DNA from: Lachnospiraceae bacterium UBA3804
GTDB taxonomy: Bacteria > Bacillota > Clostridia > Lachnospirales > Lachnospiraceae
Direction: 5' to 3'
Assembly (NCBI GenBank): GCA_002368665.1
Contig: DFEK01000003.1
Span: 1 to 64,000 of the forward strand
DNA: 64,000 nucleotides
A program made the position numbers and the translations under genes. This document shows, piece by piece, positions 1 through 8,440 of the stretch. Numbering within the stretch: the first letter of the stretch is position 1; each line of letters opens with the position of its first letter. Under the pieces are notes generated by a model. The model did not search any database and was not told the DNA's origin. It saw only the letters and a list, made by a program, of their open reading frames with translations.

Positions 1-1396
1 GCTGGCCCTGACCCTGCTGCTGGCCCTGGCCTTGCTGCTGGCCCTGACCCTGCTGCTGACCCTGACCCTGTTGCTGGCCTTGCTGACCTTGTTGCTGACC
101 TTGCTGGCCTTGCTGACCCTGTTGACCCTGCTGACCCTGCTGCTGGCCCTGACCTTGTTGCTGACCTTGCTGACCCTGCTGGCCCTGCTGACCCTGCTGG
201 CCTTGCTGGCCCTGCTGGCCTTGCTGACCCTGCTGGCCTTGCTGGCCCTGCTGACCCTGCTGGCCCTGCTGACCCTGCTGGCCTTGCTGACCCTGCTGAC
301 CCTGCTGGCCCTGCTGACCCTGCTGCTGGCCTTGCTGACCCTGCTGGCCTTGCTGACCCTGCTGGCCCTGCTGACCCTGCTGGCCTTGCTGCTGTTGCTG
401 CTGCATCTGCTGCTGTTGCTGTTCTATGAACTCTTTCTGCTCCTGCTGGAACTGTTCAAGTTTCTCCTGGGCTTCTTTCATTGTCTCTTCCGAGAACTCC
501 TGATTCTGCTCCAGTTCTTCTTTCATCTTTTCAACCTGCTGCTGGAGTTCTTCATCCTGAGAATCCTCTGCAAGTTTTTCCATTTCATTGAGAATCTCTT
601 TTTTCTGCTCATCCGATAGTTTCTTGCCTTCCATCTCCTCCAGCTCATCCTGAAGTCTTTTCGCGGAATCTCCGAAATCAACCGGGTTGGTAATCTGATT
701 CTCTATCTTACTCTTTAATCGTTCTTCGATCTTCTGTAATTCTTCATTGGACTTTGCCGCATCCACTTCGTTTTTGGCTTCGTCAATCATATTTTCCAGA
801 AGTTCTTTCTGCTCGGGAGTGAGTTCATACTTCTCCTCAATCTCTTCCTGCATCTCCTCAAACTTCTGTTTCATTTCCCTTTGCTGCTGCCATAGCTCGT
901 GTTTTTCTTTGGCTGCATCTCTGGCTTTGGCCGGAATCATGGCCGTGGAGATTACGAAAGCCATGCAAAGGAACAATGCCAGTAAAACTTTCTTGGAAAC
1001 CCTTGTCGGGAAAAGTTTTCTTGCCGGATAATCGGTAATATAACGGAGCGTATCATCTTTAACAATTGTACTACAAACGTCATCTTTTCCGGACAAATCA
1101 AGCGATGTGGTAACACGTTCCTTCAGTCCCGTTGCGTCCACGCGAAGTGCAGTTTCTTTCACATTCGGGAAGAAATGTACGGAATAAATCATTCCGGCAA
1201 TCAGGACGACGGCAAACGCAATGAACCCGTATAAAATGGCATTGTAAAACGGTACGAACAAAGCTACGGTATTAAAAATACCCCAGACAAAAAGTCCCGT
1301 TGCTGCTGCCAATACAGTCCACTTTAAAAAAGTCTGACCGCAAAGTCTTTTTCGTATTCTTTTGACGAACCCTAGAATAAGTTGATCTCTACTCAT
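1..1396 (-). CDS. Membrane protein with coiled coil and Gly-Gln-Gln repeat tail (partial, runs off left edge)
   Basis: This reading frame is open from the ATG at 1396 to the left edge, so no stop is seen and at least 465 residues are encoded. Two hydrophobic segments lie near residues 24-48 and 53-73 and a third near 136-155. They are followed by a Glu/Lys/Gln-rich helical region (about 157-325) likely to form a coiled coil, then poly-Gln, then Gly-Gln-Gln units from residue 338 to the edge. The start is supported by an AGAGGA ribosome site 6 bases upstream. The gene lies 36 bases after the ABC permease and is probably the next gene of that operon. Hydrophobic N terminus plus long coiled coil recalls the DUF4175-type proteins found near MoxR/DUF58 genes, but that is only a resemblance. 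Function unknown. The repeat encodes a leucine-rich frame on the opposite strand that is an artefact. Confidence 0.8.
   Translation of the reverse strand, partial: MSRDQLILGFVKRIRKRLCGQTFLKWTVLAAATGLFVWGIFNTVALFVPFYNAILYGFIAFAVVLIAGMIYSVHFFPNVKETALRVDATGLKERVTTSLDLSGKDDVCSTIVKDDTLRYITDYPARKLFPTRVSKKVLLALFLCMAFVISTAMIPAKARDAAKEKHELWQQQREMKQKFEEMQEEIEEKYELTPEQKELLENMIDEAKNEVDAAKSNEELQKIEERLKSKIENQITNPVDFGDSAKRLQDELEEMEGKKLSDEQKKEILNEMEKLAEDSQDEELQQQVEKMKEELEQNQEFSEETMKEAQEKLEQFQQEQKEFIEQQQQQMQQQQQQGQQGQQGQQGQQGQQGQQGQQQGQQGQQGQQGQQGQQGQQGQQGQQGQQGQQGQQGQQGQQGQQGQQGQQGQQGQQQGQGQQQGQQGQQGQQGQQGQQQGQQGQQQGQGQQQGQGQQQGQGQQQGQGQ
2..385 (-). repeat. Tandem 9-base (Gly-Gln-Gln) repeat inside the coding region
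   Basis: On the minus strand this stretch reads as GGY-CAR-CAR units, with occasional GQ or GQQQ variants, for about 128 codons and continues past the edge. All unit changes keep the reading frame, and third positions vary (GGC/GGT, CAG/CAA), which suggests selection on the peptide and an older, diverged array. Such arrays can change length by replication slippage. Confidence 0.9.
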
Positions 1397-1432
1397 CGTT
1401 GTTCCTCTTTCATTCCTATCTGAAAACTATGG

Positions 1433-2518
1433 TTACATCTGTCCCCCGGGCATATCCTGCGATTGTACTGCCTGTACGGGAGGTACCGGTGCCTGCGATT
1501 GTACTGCGGGTCCCGGAATCGGAACATCCGGCTGTACGCCGATATTCTTCATTGTGCTAAGCTGATATGCTTTTTCTCTTCGCTTCGTATTCTTTACAGG
1601 TGAAAGATTGTGTGCGGAAAGTTTCAGCAATCCGAAAGTGATCGCAGCCTGGATCAGCATACTGATCGGGGTCCAGAAAACAACCAGGAAATTATTCCCG
1701 GTAATATAATTCAAATCCACTACACTTCGCATTCCCTTGAATGCCACATCTCCCGGATCGACACCAATGAAAAGACCGATACAGTCGAAAATAGTTACTC
1801 CCGGATTGACATACAGGAAAAGGAAAATCCAGTCAATATGCGGAGTGTTTGCGACCTGTGAGGAAAGGGTACTAAAAGTATGGGACGCCTCCACAAGTGC
1901 ATAGACAAGAAAAGTAAACGTCAGTGTTCCGAAAAGAAGGAAGCCCAAAACCACATAGGATAAAACTATGGAAGGGGCGGTTCTTTTCAGGGACGAGGAA
2001 AAGAAGATTCCGAATACCGAAACATAAGCCACTTCAAAGATCAGGACTAAAAGCAATCCGAGCAGCTGGAAGAAATTCATACCACCGTAGATGAATACCA
2101 GTGCCAGGATCGGGAAGGAAGAAAGAACCAGAAGCGCCGACATAATGGTATTCGAAAGGAATTTACCCATTACAATTTCAAAAGGCGTCATTCTCGTGGT
2201 TAACAATACATCCAGTGTCTGACGTTCTCTTTCTCCGGCTACGGAATGACCTGTCAGCGCAGGCGTAACCAGGAAAAGAATTCCTGCCTCCACACAAACC
2301 AGCACGATCAACATTGTTGCCAGAGTACGATAATCAATGGCTTGTCCCTGCATTCCCTGTGATGCAATAAAAATCATAAACCCGGCGGCAATCATAAACA
2401 AAATCATATTAAACACCAGCATCAGGATCATGATTTTCGGTCTCTTGATATCAATGCTCATGTCCTTAAAAAGAACTGCGTTCTTGGCAAAGAGATTTTT
2501 TGTTTTGGATGAACTCAT
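1433..2518 (-). CDS. ABC-2 type transporter permease
   Basis: A 361-residue membrane protein with about six hydrophobic segments, the first near residues 30-53. The stretch GHSVAGERER followed by LDVLLTTRMTPFEI (about residues 90-113) is the typical ABC-2 permease segment between the first two membrane helices. The last 35 residues are Pro/Gln/Val-rich and not membrane-spanning. The ATG shares one base with the stop of the ATPase gene (TAATG), which implies translational coupling and a single transporter complex. The substrate cannot be told from sequence; the set ATPase + permease + large extracytoplasmic protein resembles GldA/GldF/GldG in layout only. Confidence 0.85.
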   Translation of the reverse strand: MSSSKTKNLFAKNAVLFKDMSIDIKRPKIMILMLVFNMILFMIAAGFMIFIASQGMQGQAIDYRTLATMLIVLVCVEAGILFLVTPALTGHSVAGERERQTLDVLLTTRMTPFEIVMGKFLSNTIMSALLVLSSFPILALVFIYGGMNFFQLLGLLLVLIFEVAYVSVFGIFFSSSLKRTAPSIVLSYVVLGFLLFGTLTFTFLVYALVEASHTFSTLSSQVANTPHIDWIFLFLYVNPGVTIFDCIGLFIGVDPGDVAFKGMRSVVDLNYITGNNFLVVFWTPISMLIQAAITFGLLKLSAHNLSPVKNTKRREKAYQLSTMKNIGVQPDVPIPGPAVQSQAPVPPVQAVQSQDMPGGQM

Positions 2519-3753
2519 TATTGATTACCTCCCATGTACTGCCTTTGATTGGCAGCTCCAGGCTGATTGTTGTAGTACTGCGGTGCCCCGTTCATTGGCA
2601 TTCCGTTCATTGGTGCAACGTTCATCGGCATTCCGTTCATTGGCATTCCGTTCATCGGCATTCCGTTCATCGGCATTCCGTTCATTGGCATTCCGTTCAT
2701 TGGCATTCCGTTCATCGGCATTCCGTTACGCATCGGAGCTCCGTTCATCGGCATTCCGTTCATCGGCATCGGATTGCCCATCGGCATTCTTCCGCCCATT
2801 GGTGCGCCCGGTCTTTGAGGATTCTGTCCTCTTGCACGGGTAACGATCTGCATAAACAAAGCTTCCAAACTTCCTTCCTGACGATTGAAGGAAAGGATTG
2901 GTACGCCCTTGGATACCAGTTCGGAAAGAAGCGAAGCCTCATCCTGCTTGTTTCCGGTAAAGACAACTTCTATCAGGTTGGCTCTTGCCGTTAAATGCTG
3001 TACATTCGGATTCTCCTGAAGGATCTGGAATGTCATATCCACTGCGGAAGGATCCACTGTAATCAGTAACGGGCTCTGCATGGCAGCCGCTCTGTGTATC
3101 TCATCAATCGTTCCCTTTAACATAAGCTGTCCGTGATCGATAATACCGATTGTGGTACACATTTCCGAAAGTTCCGGAAGAATGTGGGAGCTGATTATGA
3201 TGGTTTTACCCATGGAGGAGAGATTCTTCAGGATCTCCTTTAACTCGAAACGCGCTCTGGGATCCAGGCCGCTGGCCGGTTCGTCAAGGAACAGAATGTC
3301 CGGGTTATGAACGAGCGCTCTTGCAAGGCAAAGTCTTTGTTTCATACCTCTCGACAAACCGTTTACATCCGCATCCGCTTTGTGTTCGAGCTTCACCAGT
3401 CGGAGAAGGTCCATGCAGAGGTTGTCCGCATCATCTCCCACCAAGCCGTATGTTGCAGCAAAGAACTGCATGTATTCCATCGTTGTAAACGCGTTGTATA
3501 CTCCAAAGAAATCGGGAACATATCCGATCTTGTTGCTTAACATGCGATGGTTGGAAAGCATTCTTTTCCCATCGATAAACACTTCACCCGAATCGGCATC
3601 CAGAAGGCCGACGCAGATTCGCATCGTTGTTGTTTTACCGGCGCCGTTGGCTCCGACGAAGCCAAAGAGTTCGCCGTCTTCCACCGTTAGATTTAAGTTG
3701 CGCAAAGCATAGAAGTTTCCGTAACGCTTTGTCAGGTTTTTAATTTCAAGCAT
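2518..3753 (-). CDS. ABC transporter ATP-binding protein with repetitive C-terminal tail
   Basis: A 411-residue ATPase that should energise the permease encoded directly after it. Walker A GANGAGKTT lies near residues 35-43, the signature LSRGMKQRLCLARAL near 133-147 and Walker B ILFLDEPASGLDP near 154-166, followed by a conserved switch His in SSHIL. The nucleotide-binding part and a usual accessory domain take about 310 residues. The remaining 100 are a low-complexity tail of N-G-M-P-M pentapeptides and a final Asn/Gln-rich end. Typical family members stop near 300-320 residues, so the tail is an addition. It has no membrane segment and should be cytoplasmic. Confidence 0.92.
   Translation of the reverse strand: MLEIKNLTKRYGNFYALRNLNLTVEDGELFGFVGANGAGKTTTMRICVGLLDADSGEVFIDGKRMLSNHRMLSNKIGYVPDFFGVYNAFTTMEYMQFFAATYGLVGDDADNLCMDLLRLVKLEHKADADVNGLSRGMKQRLCLARALVHNPDILFLDEPASGLDPRARFELKEILKNLSSMGKTIIISSHILPELSEMCTTIGIIDHGQLMLKGTIDEIHRAAAMQSPLLITVDPSAVDMTFQILQENPNVQHLTARANLIEVVFTGNKQDEASLLSELVSKGVPILSFNRQEGSLEALFMQIVTRARGQNPQRPGAPMGGRMPMGNPMPMNGMPMNGAPMRNGMPMNGMPMNGMPMNGMPMNGMPMNGMPMNGMPMNVAPMNGMPMNGAPQYYNNQPGAANQRQYMGGNQ
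2581..2775 (-). repeat. Tandem 15-base repeat coding Asn-Gly-Met-Pro-Met units
   Basis: About a dozen 15-base units, read on the plus strand as variants of GGCATTCCGTTCATY, encode the pentapeptide M-N-G-M-P in the tail of the ABC ATPase. Most neighbours are nearly identical at the DNA level, while a few carry GA or VA for GM or an inserted Arg. Near identity of the central units suggests recent expansion. Confidence 0.9.
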
Positions 3754-3766
3754 TTCCGTTCTCTCC

Positions 3767-6199
3767 TTACTTCTTAACTACCTGAGGCATATCCTCTAAG
3801 TTGATTTTCTGTACCATAAGTTCCGTTCTTTCCACACGGTATTTATCATTGGACTGAACATTCTTGGCTGTACTGTCTTTCGGGAAACCGATAACATAAA
3901 CCGCAGTTGTCGGATCCTGCATATTCTGGAACTCGTCTCTGATTTCTCCGCTCATGAAGGAAAGCATATTGTTGCGACTGTTATACTTTTTGAATCCTTC
4001 GGAAAGACTTCCCAGGAAAAATCCGGAAACCATATGCTTATCACCACTTTGGAAAGCAATGTTTATGCTGGAAGACATATTTCTGCCCAATGCCCAGCTC
4101 TGTGCCGTCATATCCACGGTGCTTCCCGCTTTCCAGTCGCCGATTACATATGTTTGCGGATAAGACGAACCGGAACCGTATAATGCAGAAGATCTGTCCA
4201 CTGCAAGAACGACTGCATTTTCCAGATCAACACCCGTGTTGTTCTTAAGGATCAGCTGGTTTGCCAAAGACTGTCCGTTCGGAACATTCGTTACATACTG
4301 GGCTTCAAATGATCTGGTATCGGGATAAATACTCTCCAGCGAAAACTGATCGGAACTTAAAGCCACATTTCCTTTAAATCGTACATAGGTCTGGTCAATT
4401 TCCTTACGGAAAGCCACACGATAAGTATTCAGATCAACCTTGTCCGAATTGTCATTGTAAGAATGTATCTGGCGCACCAACTGGATATCATAATCATTGG
4501 AAAAACCGACTTCGCAAACCTTATTGGAAGGAGTAATCACCGCTACATAGTTTTTCTCCACGGTGGACGGATTGTTCAGTTCCACCACCGTCGCAGCACT
4601 GATTCTCGGTCTGATGATACGAGTGGAGAAACCGATACTGAATGTAATAACGGCTACACCCAGAGCAAGAATCGGGTACCAGTACCAGAGTCGGAAGGTT
4701 TTGCCCTTTTTCCTGTTTACAAGATAAACAATCAAAATGGCAAGCATATATCCCAACAGGGGAACCACATAGAAAATCAACGGCGGCAAAGGCGCGGATG
4801 ACAACTGCTCTATAAACCGCTCCGTCTGGTAATTATTATTGAGCGCCTGCGATCCAAGATTGTAATTATAGGACCACGCATTGGATGCCGCATCATATCT
4901 TTCAACCACACCCTTTAAAACATAATTCTGAATGATATATTTCAGAATATCTCCGGCATCCTGATATTTCGGCAGGGGATTCATGGTAAAATCGATGCCA
5001 TACACAGCCACATATCCGTCTGAAGATCTGTAAATTCTTCCGAGTTCAAAATCACCGGCCGTGGAATCCGCATAAATTTCTTCATAACCGATCGTTTTCT
5101 CAAATTCCAGAACATCCACCATCTCGGTCGGATATGCATATGTCACGGGATCCGGCTGATACTGCGCATTCCAGTAAGTATAGTAATAGTAATCTCTGCA
5201 GTATAAATAATAATCGTCTTCATAATAATACGGCAACGATCCGTCCTCTTCCAAATCATCTTCGGTGAGGAAATTGTTTGCCATATAATCTTCCAGACAC
5301 TCCTGATCCACTTCATCACGGTAGTTATTATAGATTTCATCGAAGCTTTCCAGGAATTCCTCATCATCCTCCGGGTTGCCGCTCGGAGGATTGTTGTTCA
5401 ACGTGGTTCCGTATGCCTTCTCACCATAATAGTTCAGACCGAAGGAAGTTTGATAACGGTTCATCTTATCGGGTTTAACATTAAACAGACTTCCGTTTAA
5501 TTTGGACAATGTTTTCGAAGAGTTGGATCCGGTTCCCACAATCAGAAAACCGCCGCGGCTTACCCAAAGGGAAAGCGCCTCGATCTGCTCGTCCGTTAAA
5601 ATATCCGTACTGAAATTGCTGATAACGATAACTTCAAGCATATCCAGAGCGTTCACGTCTTCCGGGAAGGTCTCTGCGGTAAGTTCCATCAGATTGGTTT
5701 TGAATGTTTCTCTGTCAAAGAACTGCAGATTATCCATGTATCCAAGCGCAGCAAAATCATCGGAAAGAACGCCGATGTCAATGTTCTGAAGAGCCGTTTT
5801 ATCAACGCTGAAGCGCTTTTCTTCCGACCAAACCACTTTTTCTTTCTTGGTTACCAGACGAATATTTGCTTTGCCCAGATTGTCCACAACCTTACCGGCA
5901 AACGTTACCGTCTTGGATTCCCCTTTTCCGAGGGAGAAATCGGTTTCATACAGCAGGTTGTAACCAACCTTGTTTCCAACGATAACCTGAAGTCTTCCGT
6001 TAAAATCCGATCCTTTGTTTTCAACGGTAACGATAAACGGAGCATATCTGCCAATCTCGGCCTTGTTGCTATAACCAACTTTCAGTTCTGCGGAAAAATC
6101 TTCTGCATCCGCATGTACGACCATTGCGGGCCACAGAATACCCACTATCAGGCACAACACCAAAGCTGCGGCTATCGGGCCTCTCCATCTTTCCTTCAT
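3767..6199 (-). CDS. Exported membrane protein with GATase-like domain, partner of an ABC transporter
   Basis: An 810-residue protein that begins with a signal or anchor segment (about residues 9-31, ending VVHADAE). Next come a beta-rich domain that reads like an immunoglobulin/CARDB fold (36-135), a Rossmann-like stretch with DMLEVIVISNFSTD and LWVSRGGFLIVG (about 185-225) that resembles the catalytically silent GATase-like domains of ABC-linked proteins, and an insert very rich in Tyr, Asp and Glu (266-350). Two membrane helices follow (about 472-493 and 505-523), then a second beta-rich exterior domain to the end. It sits 13 bases before the ABC ATPase and is probably co-transcribed. Function unknown; an extracytoplasmic component of the transporter is inferred from position. 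Confidence 0.75.
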   Translation of the reverse strand: MKERWRGPIAAALVLCLIVGILWPAMVVHADAEDFSAELKVGYSNKAEIGRYAPFIVTVENKGSDFNGRLQVIVGNKVGYNLLYETDFSLGKGESKTVTFAGKVVDNLGKANIRLVTKKEKVVWSEEKRFSVDKTALQNIDIGVLSDDFAALGYMDNLQFFDRETFKTNLMELTAETFPEDVNALDMLEVIVISNFSTDILTDEQIEALSLWVSRGGFLIVGTGSNSSKTLSKLNGSLFNVKPDKMNRYQTSFGLNYYGEKAYGTTLNNNPPSGNPEDDEEFLESFDEIYNNYRDEVDQECLEDYMANNFLTEDDLEEDGSLPYYYEDDYYLYCRDYYYYTYWNAQYQPDPVTYAYPTEMVDVLEFEKTIGYEEIYADSTAGDFELGRIYRSSDGYVAVYGIDFTMNPLPKYQDAGDILKYIIQNYVLKGVVERYDAASNAWSYNYNLGSQALNNNYQTERFIEQLSSAPLPPLIFYVVPLLGYMLAILIVYLVNRKKGKTFRLWYWYPILALGVAVITFSIGFSTRIIRPRISAATVVELNNPSTVEKNYVAVITPSNKVCEVGFSNDYDIQLVRQIHSYNDNSDKVDLNTYRVAFRKEIDQTYVRFKGNVALSSDQFSLESIYPDTRSFEAQYVTNVPNGQSLANQLILKNNTGVDLENAVVLAVDRSSALYGSGSSYPQTYVIGDWKAGSTVDMTAQSWALGRNMSSSINIAFQSGDKHMVSGFFLGSLSEGFKKYNSRNNMLSFMSGEIRDEFQNMQDPTTAVYVIGFPKDSTAKNVQSNDKYRVERTELMVQKINLEDMPQVVKK

Positions 6200-6223
6200 T
6201 TCAAATCTTCCCCACTTTCTGTA

Positions 6224-6973
6224 TCATTCGTTTTCAGCGGATACTTCTTCCATCAGAAGTACTCCGGATTCATCTTCTTCCATGCGATAAATCTTTCCCT
6301 GTTCGGGTTTTAACGGGCTCTCCGGTGATAACTCTTTTTCCTTGAAAAGCAGTTTGTCTTTGTTACTTTCTTTGGCAACTTCCGAATAATCCGTTCCGAT
6401 GTACAATTTCAATGTAACCGTACTCTCTTCGGAAGATCCGTCGGTTATAAAACCAATAACACGGGCATATTGGATCTTTGAATCTTCTTCCGCTGCAATT
6501 CCCTGCTGTATGGTCTCGGGAGAAAGAGTTGCTTTGTACTTCTGATCCCCTGTCGGATAGGAATCTGTGCCATCGGCTTTGGCGCCCTCCTGCGTCGCTC
6601 CTGCCGTAAAATCCCGTGGATCGTACTCCACATCATCGACAGCATCCGTTGTTTCCGCCATTGCGTTTTCTGCCATTTCATATGCAGTCCCGTTTGCATT
6701 AAACATTTCTGCGGAAGCCGTTTTGGTGTTTCCTTTTCTTGTCATGGAGACAATAGCCGGAATCACAAGGATAAAAATCAATGCCGCTGCCGCAACACCT
6801 CCCGCCCAGGGAAGGATACGGAATATCACTTTTTTCTTCGGTTTTGCCGCAGCCTTAACCGCCTGAACGGGTGGGCTGTTTTTTTCTTTCAGACCGGCCT
6901 CGATGCGGTTCCAAAGATCAGGAACCTGATCATTAACCATCTGCCGATACTCTTCTTCCAAACGCTTACTCAT
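6224..6973 (-). CDS. Probable anti-sigma factor, single-pass membrane protein
   Basis: A 249-residue protein with a short charged N terminus (LEEEYRQM, then VPDLWNRIE), one membrane helix near residues 55-76, and an acidic exterior part of about 170 residues. Cytoplasmic N terminus, single helix and exterior sensor is the usual plan of anti-sigma factors encoded after their ECF sigma gene, but no zinc-binding HxxxCxxC motif is present, so it is not a ZAS-type factor. The ATG at 6973 is chosen over one six bases upstream because AAAGAGG lies 7 bases before it. It overlaps the sigma gene by 8 bases, a sign of coupled translation. The role is inferred from context. Confidence 0.7.
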   Translation of the reverse strand: MSKRLEEEYRQMVNDQVPDLWNRIEAGLKEKNSPPVQAVKAAAKPKKKVIFRILPWAGGVAAAALIFILVIPAIVSMTRKGNTKTASAEMFNANGTAYEMAENAMAETTDAVDDVEYDPRDFTAGATQEGAKADGTDSYPTGDQKYKATLSPETIQQGIAAEEDSKIQYARVIGFITDGSSEESTVTLKLYIGTDYSEVAKESNKDKLLFKEKELSPESPLKPEQGKIYRMEEDESGVLLMEEVSAENE

Positions 6974-7493
6974 AGCCATACCTCTTTAGTTTCTCCAAAG
7001 CGTTCTTGTAACGCCAGGTCACCGTACCAAGCGGGGCATGCAGCTCGTCCGCGATTTCCTGAAATGTCATGTCTGACAGAATCTTCATGCTGACCACCAG
7101 CCGTTCGGACTCTTTCAGGGAATTCAGGGCTTCCTGCAAACCGACATCGGAGATGACTTCTTCCTCTACCTTGGAGTGTCTGTCTTCCTCTTCCGTAATT
7201 TCCTCCGTCAGAATTTCACGTTTGTTCTTACGAAGAAAATCCAATGCCATGTTTCTCGCCACCGTAGCCAGATAAGCCTTGTGACCGTTCGTTGCCGGGC
7301 GATATCCGTCCGCAATGTCCCAAAGCTTAATGAAAAACTCGCTGGTCAGATCCTCTGCATTTTCACGGGAAGTCACGATACCGTATATGATTGTGTAAAT
7401 GTAGGAAAGATAGGCAACATAGATATCTTTCAGACCATCTTTGTCACCGGCCTTGATTCTTTCCATACACCGGTTGAATTCTTCCTGTGTCAA
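6966..7493 (-). CDS. RNA polymerase sigma factor, ECF type
   Basis: A 175-residue sigma-70 family protein. Region 2 is visible around residues 40-95 (AEDLTSEFFIKLWD, then ARNMALDFLRK) and region 4 around 120-172, with the helix-turn-helix MTFQEIADELHAPLGTVTWR. Regions 1 and 3 are absent, as expected for ECF factors. The start is a TTG with AAAGGA 7 bases upstream; the nearest ATG would remove the first nine residues of region 2. The partner anti-sigma gene overlaps its end, and the four genes that follow in the same direction are the likely first targets. A clear ECF-type promoter was not found in the 58 bases upstream. Confidence 0.9.
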   Translation of the reverse strand: MTQEEFNRCMERIKAGDKDGLKDIYVAYLSYIYTIIYGIVTSRENAEDLTSEFFIKLWDIADGYRPATNGHKAYLATVARNMALDFLRKNKREILTEEITEEEDRHSKVEEEVISDVGLQEALNSLKESERLVVSMKILSDMTFQEIADELHAPLGTVTWRYKNALEKLKRYGYE

Positions 7494-7551
7494 AGGAATT
7501 CCTTTCCGAGTCTTTCATGTAAGATACGTTTGGACTCTTAATTTTTATGGT

Positions 7552-8427
7552 TTATTTGGCAGATTCCAATAAATTTTTACATTCTTCCACGCTAAACGTG
7601 TAATCGGTATTGCAAAAACCGCAGTTTAAGGTAACATCTTTGCCTTCGTCAATTAAGGACTGCAGTTCCTTTTTCCCCAGACTGACAAGTGCTTTCTGCA
7701 CTCTTTCTTTACTGCAGTTGCAGTAAAATTTTGTATTTACGGTATCCGTGATCTGCGGATCCATGCCTTTGGCGATCCGATCGATCAACTCTTCCGCACT
7801 TTTCCCTTCGGCAAAATGCGAAGTAACACCGGTAATCTCTTTTAAATTCTCTTCCAGTTTGGTAATGGTTTCTTCTGCGGCAAACGGAAGCAGCTGTACG
7901 ATGAATCCTCCTGCTGCCATCACGGAGTAATCCTTTCCGACCAGCACACCAAGTCCGACGCTGGACGGAACCTGTTCGGAGTTGGCAAAATAATAGGTCA
8001 GATCCTCGGCAATCTCTCCGCTGATTAAGGGAGTTTGTCCGACATAGGGTTCTTTCAGTCCCATGTCCTGAATGACATCCAGTCTTCCTCTGCCCACAGC
8101 GCCAGCAACGTCCAGTTTTCCTTTCGCGTTTAACGGAAGATCCACAACCGGCTGATTTACATAGCCTTTCACATTTGCCTTGGCATCAGCGGTAACCGTG
8201 ATTCCTCCGAGTGGACCGTCGCCGGTGATTTTTAATGTTAAAAGATCATCTTCGCCCTTCAGCATCGTGCTCATCATGGCCGCCGCACTCATCAGTCTGC
8301 CGAGAGCTGCCGTTGCCACAGGGGTCGTTCCGTGTCTTGTTGCGGCTTCCTGCACCATTTCTTTCGTTTCTGCGGCAAAGATACGGATTTGCGCATCTGC
8401 TGCCGTTGCACGTACAATTCGATCCAT
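7552..8427 (-). CDS. hslO: Redox-regulated chaperone Hsp33
   Basis: Cytoplasmic holdase chaperone switched on by oxidation. The 291-residue product begins MDRIVRATAADAQIRI, typical of the family, and carries the zinc-binding redox switch near the C terminus: CNC at residues 236-238 and CGFC at 269-272, the CxC/CxxC pattern that releases zinc when oxidised. The reading frame extends 13 codons further upstream, but the ATG at 8427 is preferred: TAAGGA overlaps the stop of the methyltransferase gene 10 bases before it, and the resulting length fits the family. It lies 13 bases after the methyltransferase and is likely co-transcribed. Confidence 0.95.
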   Translation of the reverse strand: MDRIVRATAADAQIRIFAAETKEMVQEAATRHGTTPVATAALGRLMSAAAMMSTMLKGEDDLLTLKITGDGPLGGITVTADAKANVKGYVNQPVVDLPLNAKGKLDVAGAVGRGRLDVIQDMGLKEPYVGQTPLISGEIAEDLTYYFANSEQVPSSVGLGVLVGKDYSVMAAGGFIVQLLPFAAEETITKLEENLKEITGVTSHFAEGKSAEELIDRIAKGMDPQITDTVNTKFYCNCSKERVQKALVSLGKKELQSLIDEGKDVTLNCGFCNTDYTFSVEECKNLLESAK

Positions 8428-8440
8428 GTATATCGCGTCC

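Noticed and set aside
2..385. CRISPR-like array
   Set aside because: Units are 9 bases without spacers, in frame within a gene; the 15-base repeats at 2581-2775 and 41356-41508 are likewise coding tandem repeats.
32..619. Plus-strand leucine-rich reading frame
   Set aside because: It is the exact antisense of the Gly-Gln-Gln repeat and coiled coil of the minus-strand gene, starts at TTG inside the repeat, and has almost no composition but Leu, Ala and Thr.
2337..2994. Plus-strand frames with Phe-Arg-Ser and His-Trp repeats
   Set aside because: They are shadows of the pentapeptide repeat in the ABC ATPase gene, where any frame of a 15-base repeat stays open.
7494..7551. Autoregulated ECF promoter ahead of the sigma gene
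   Set aside because: Only weak matches (TTGGAA and TAAAAA) and a 5-base inverted repeat were seen; not enough to call a site.
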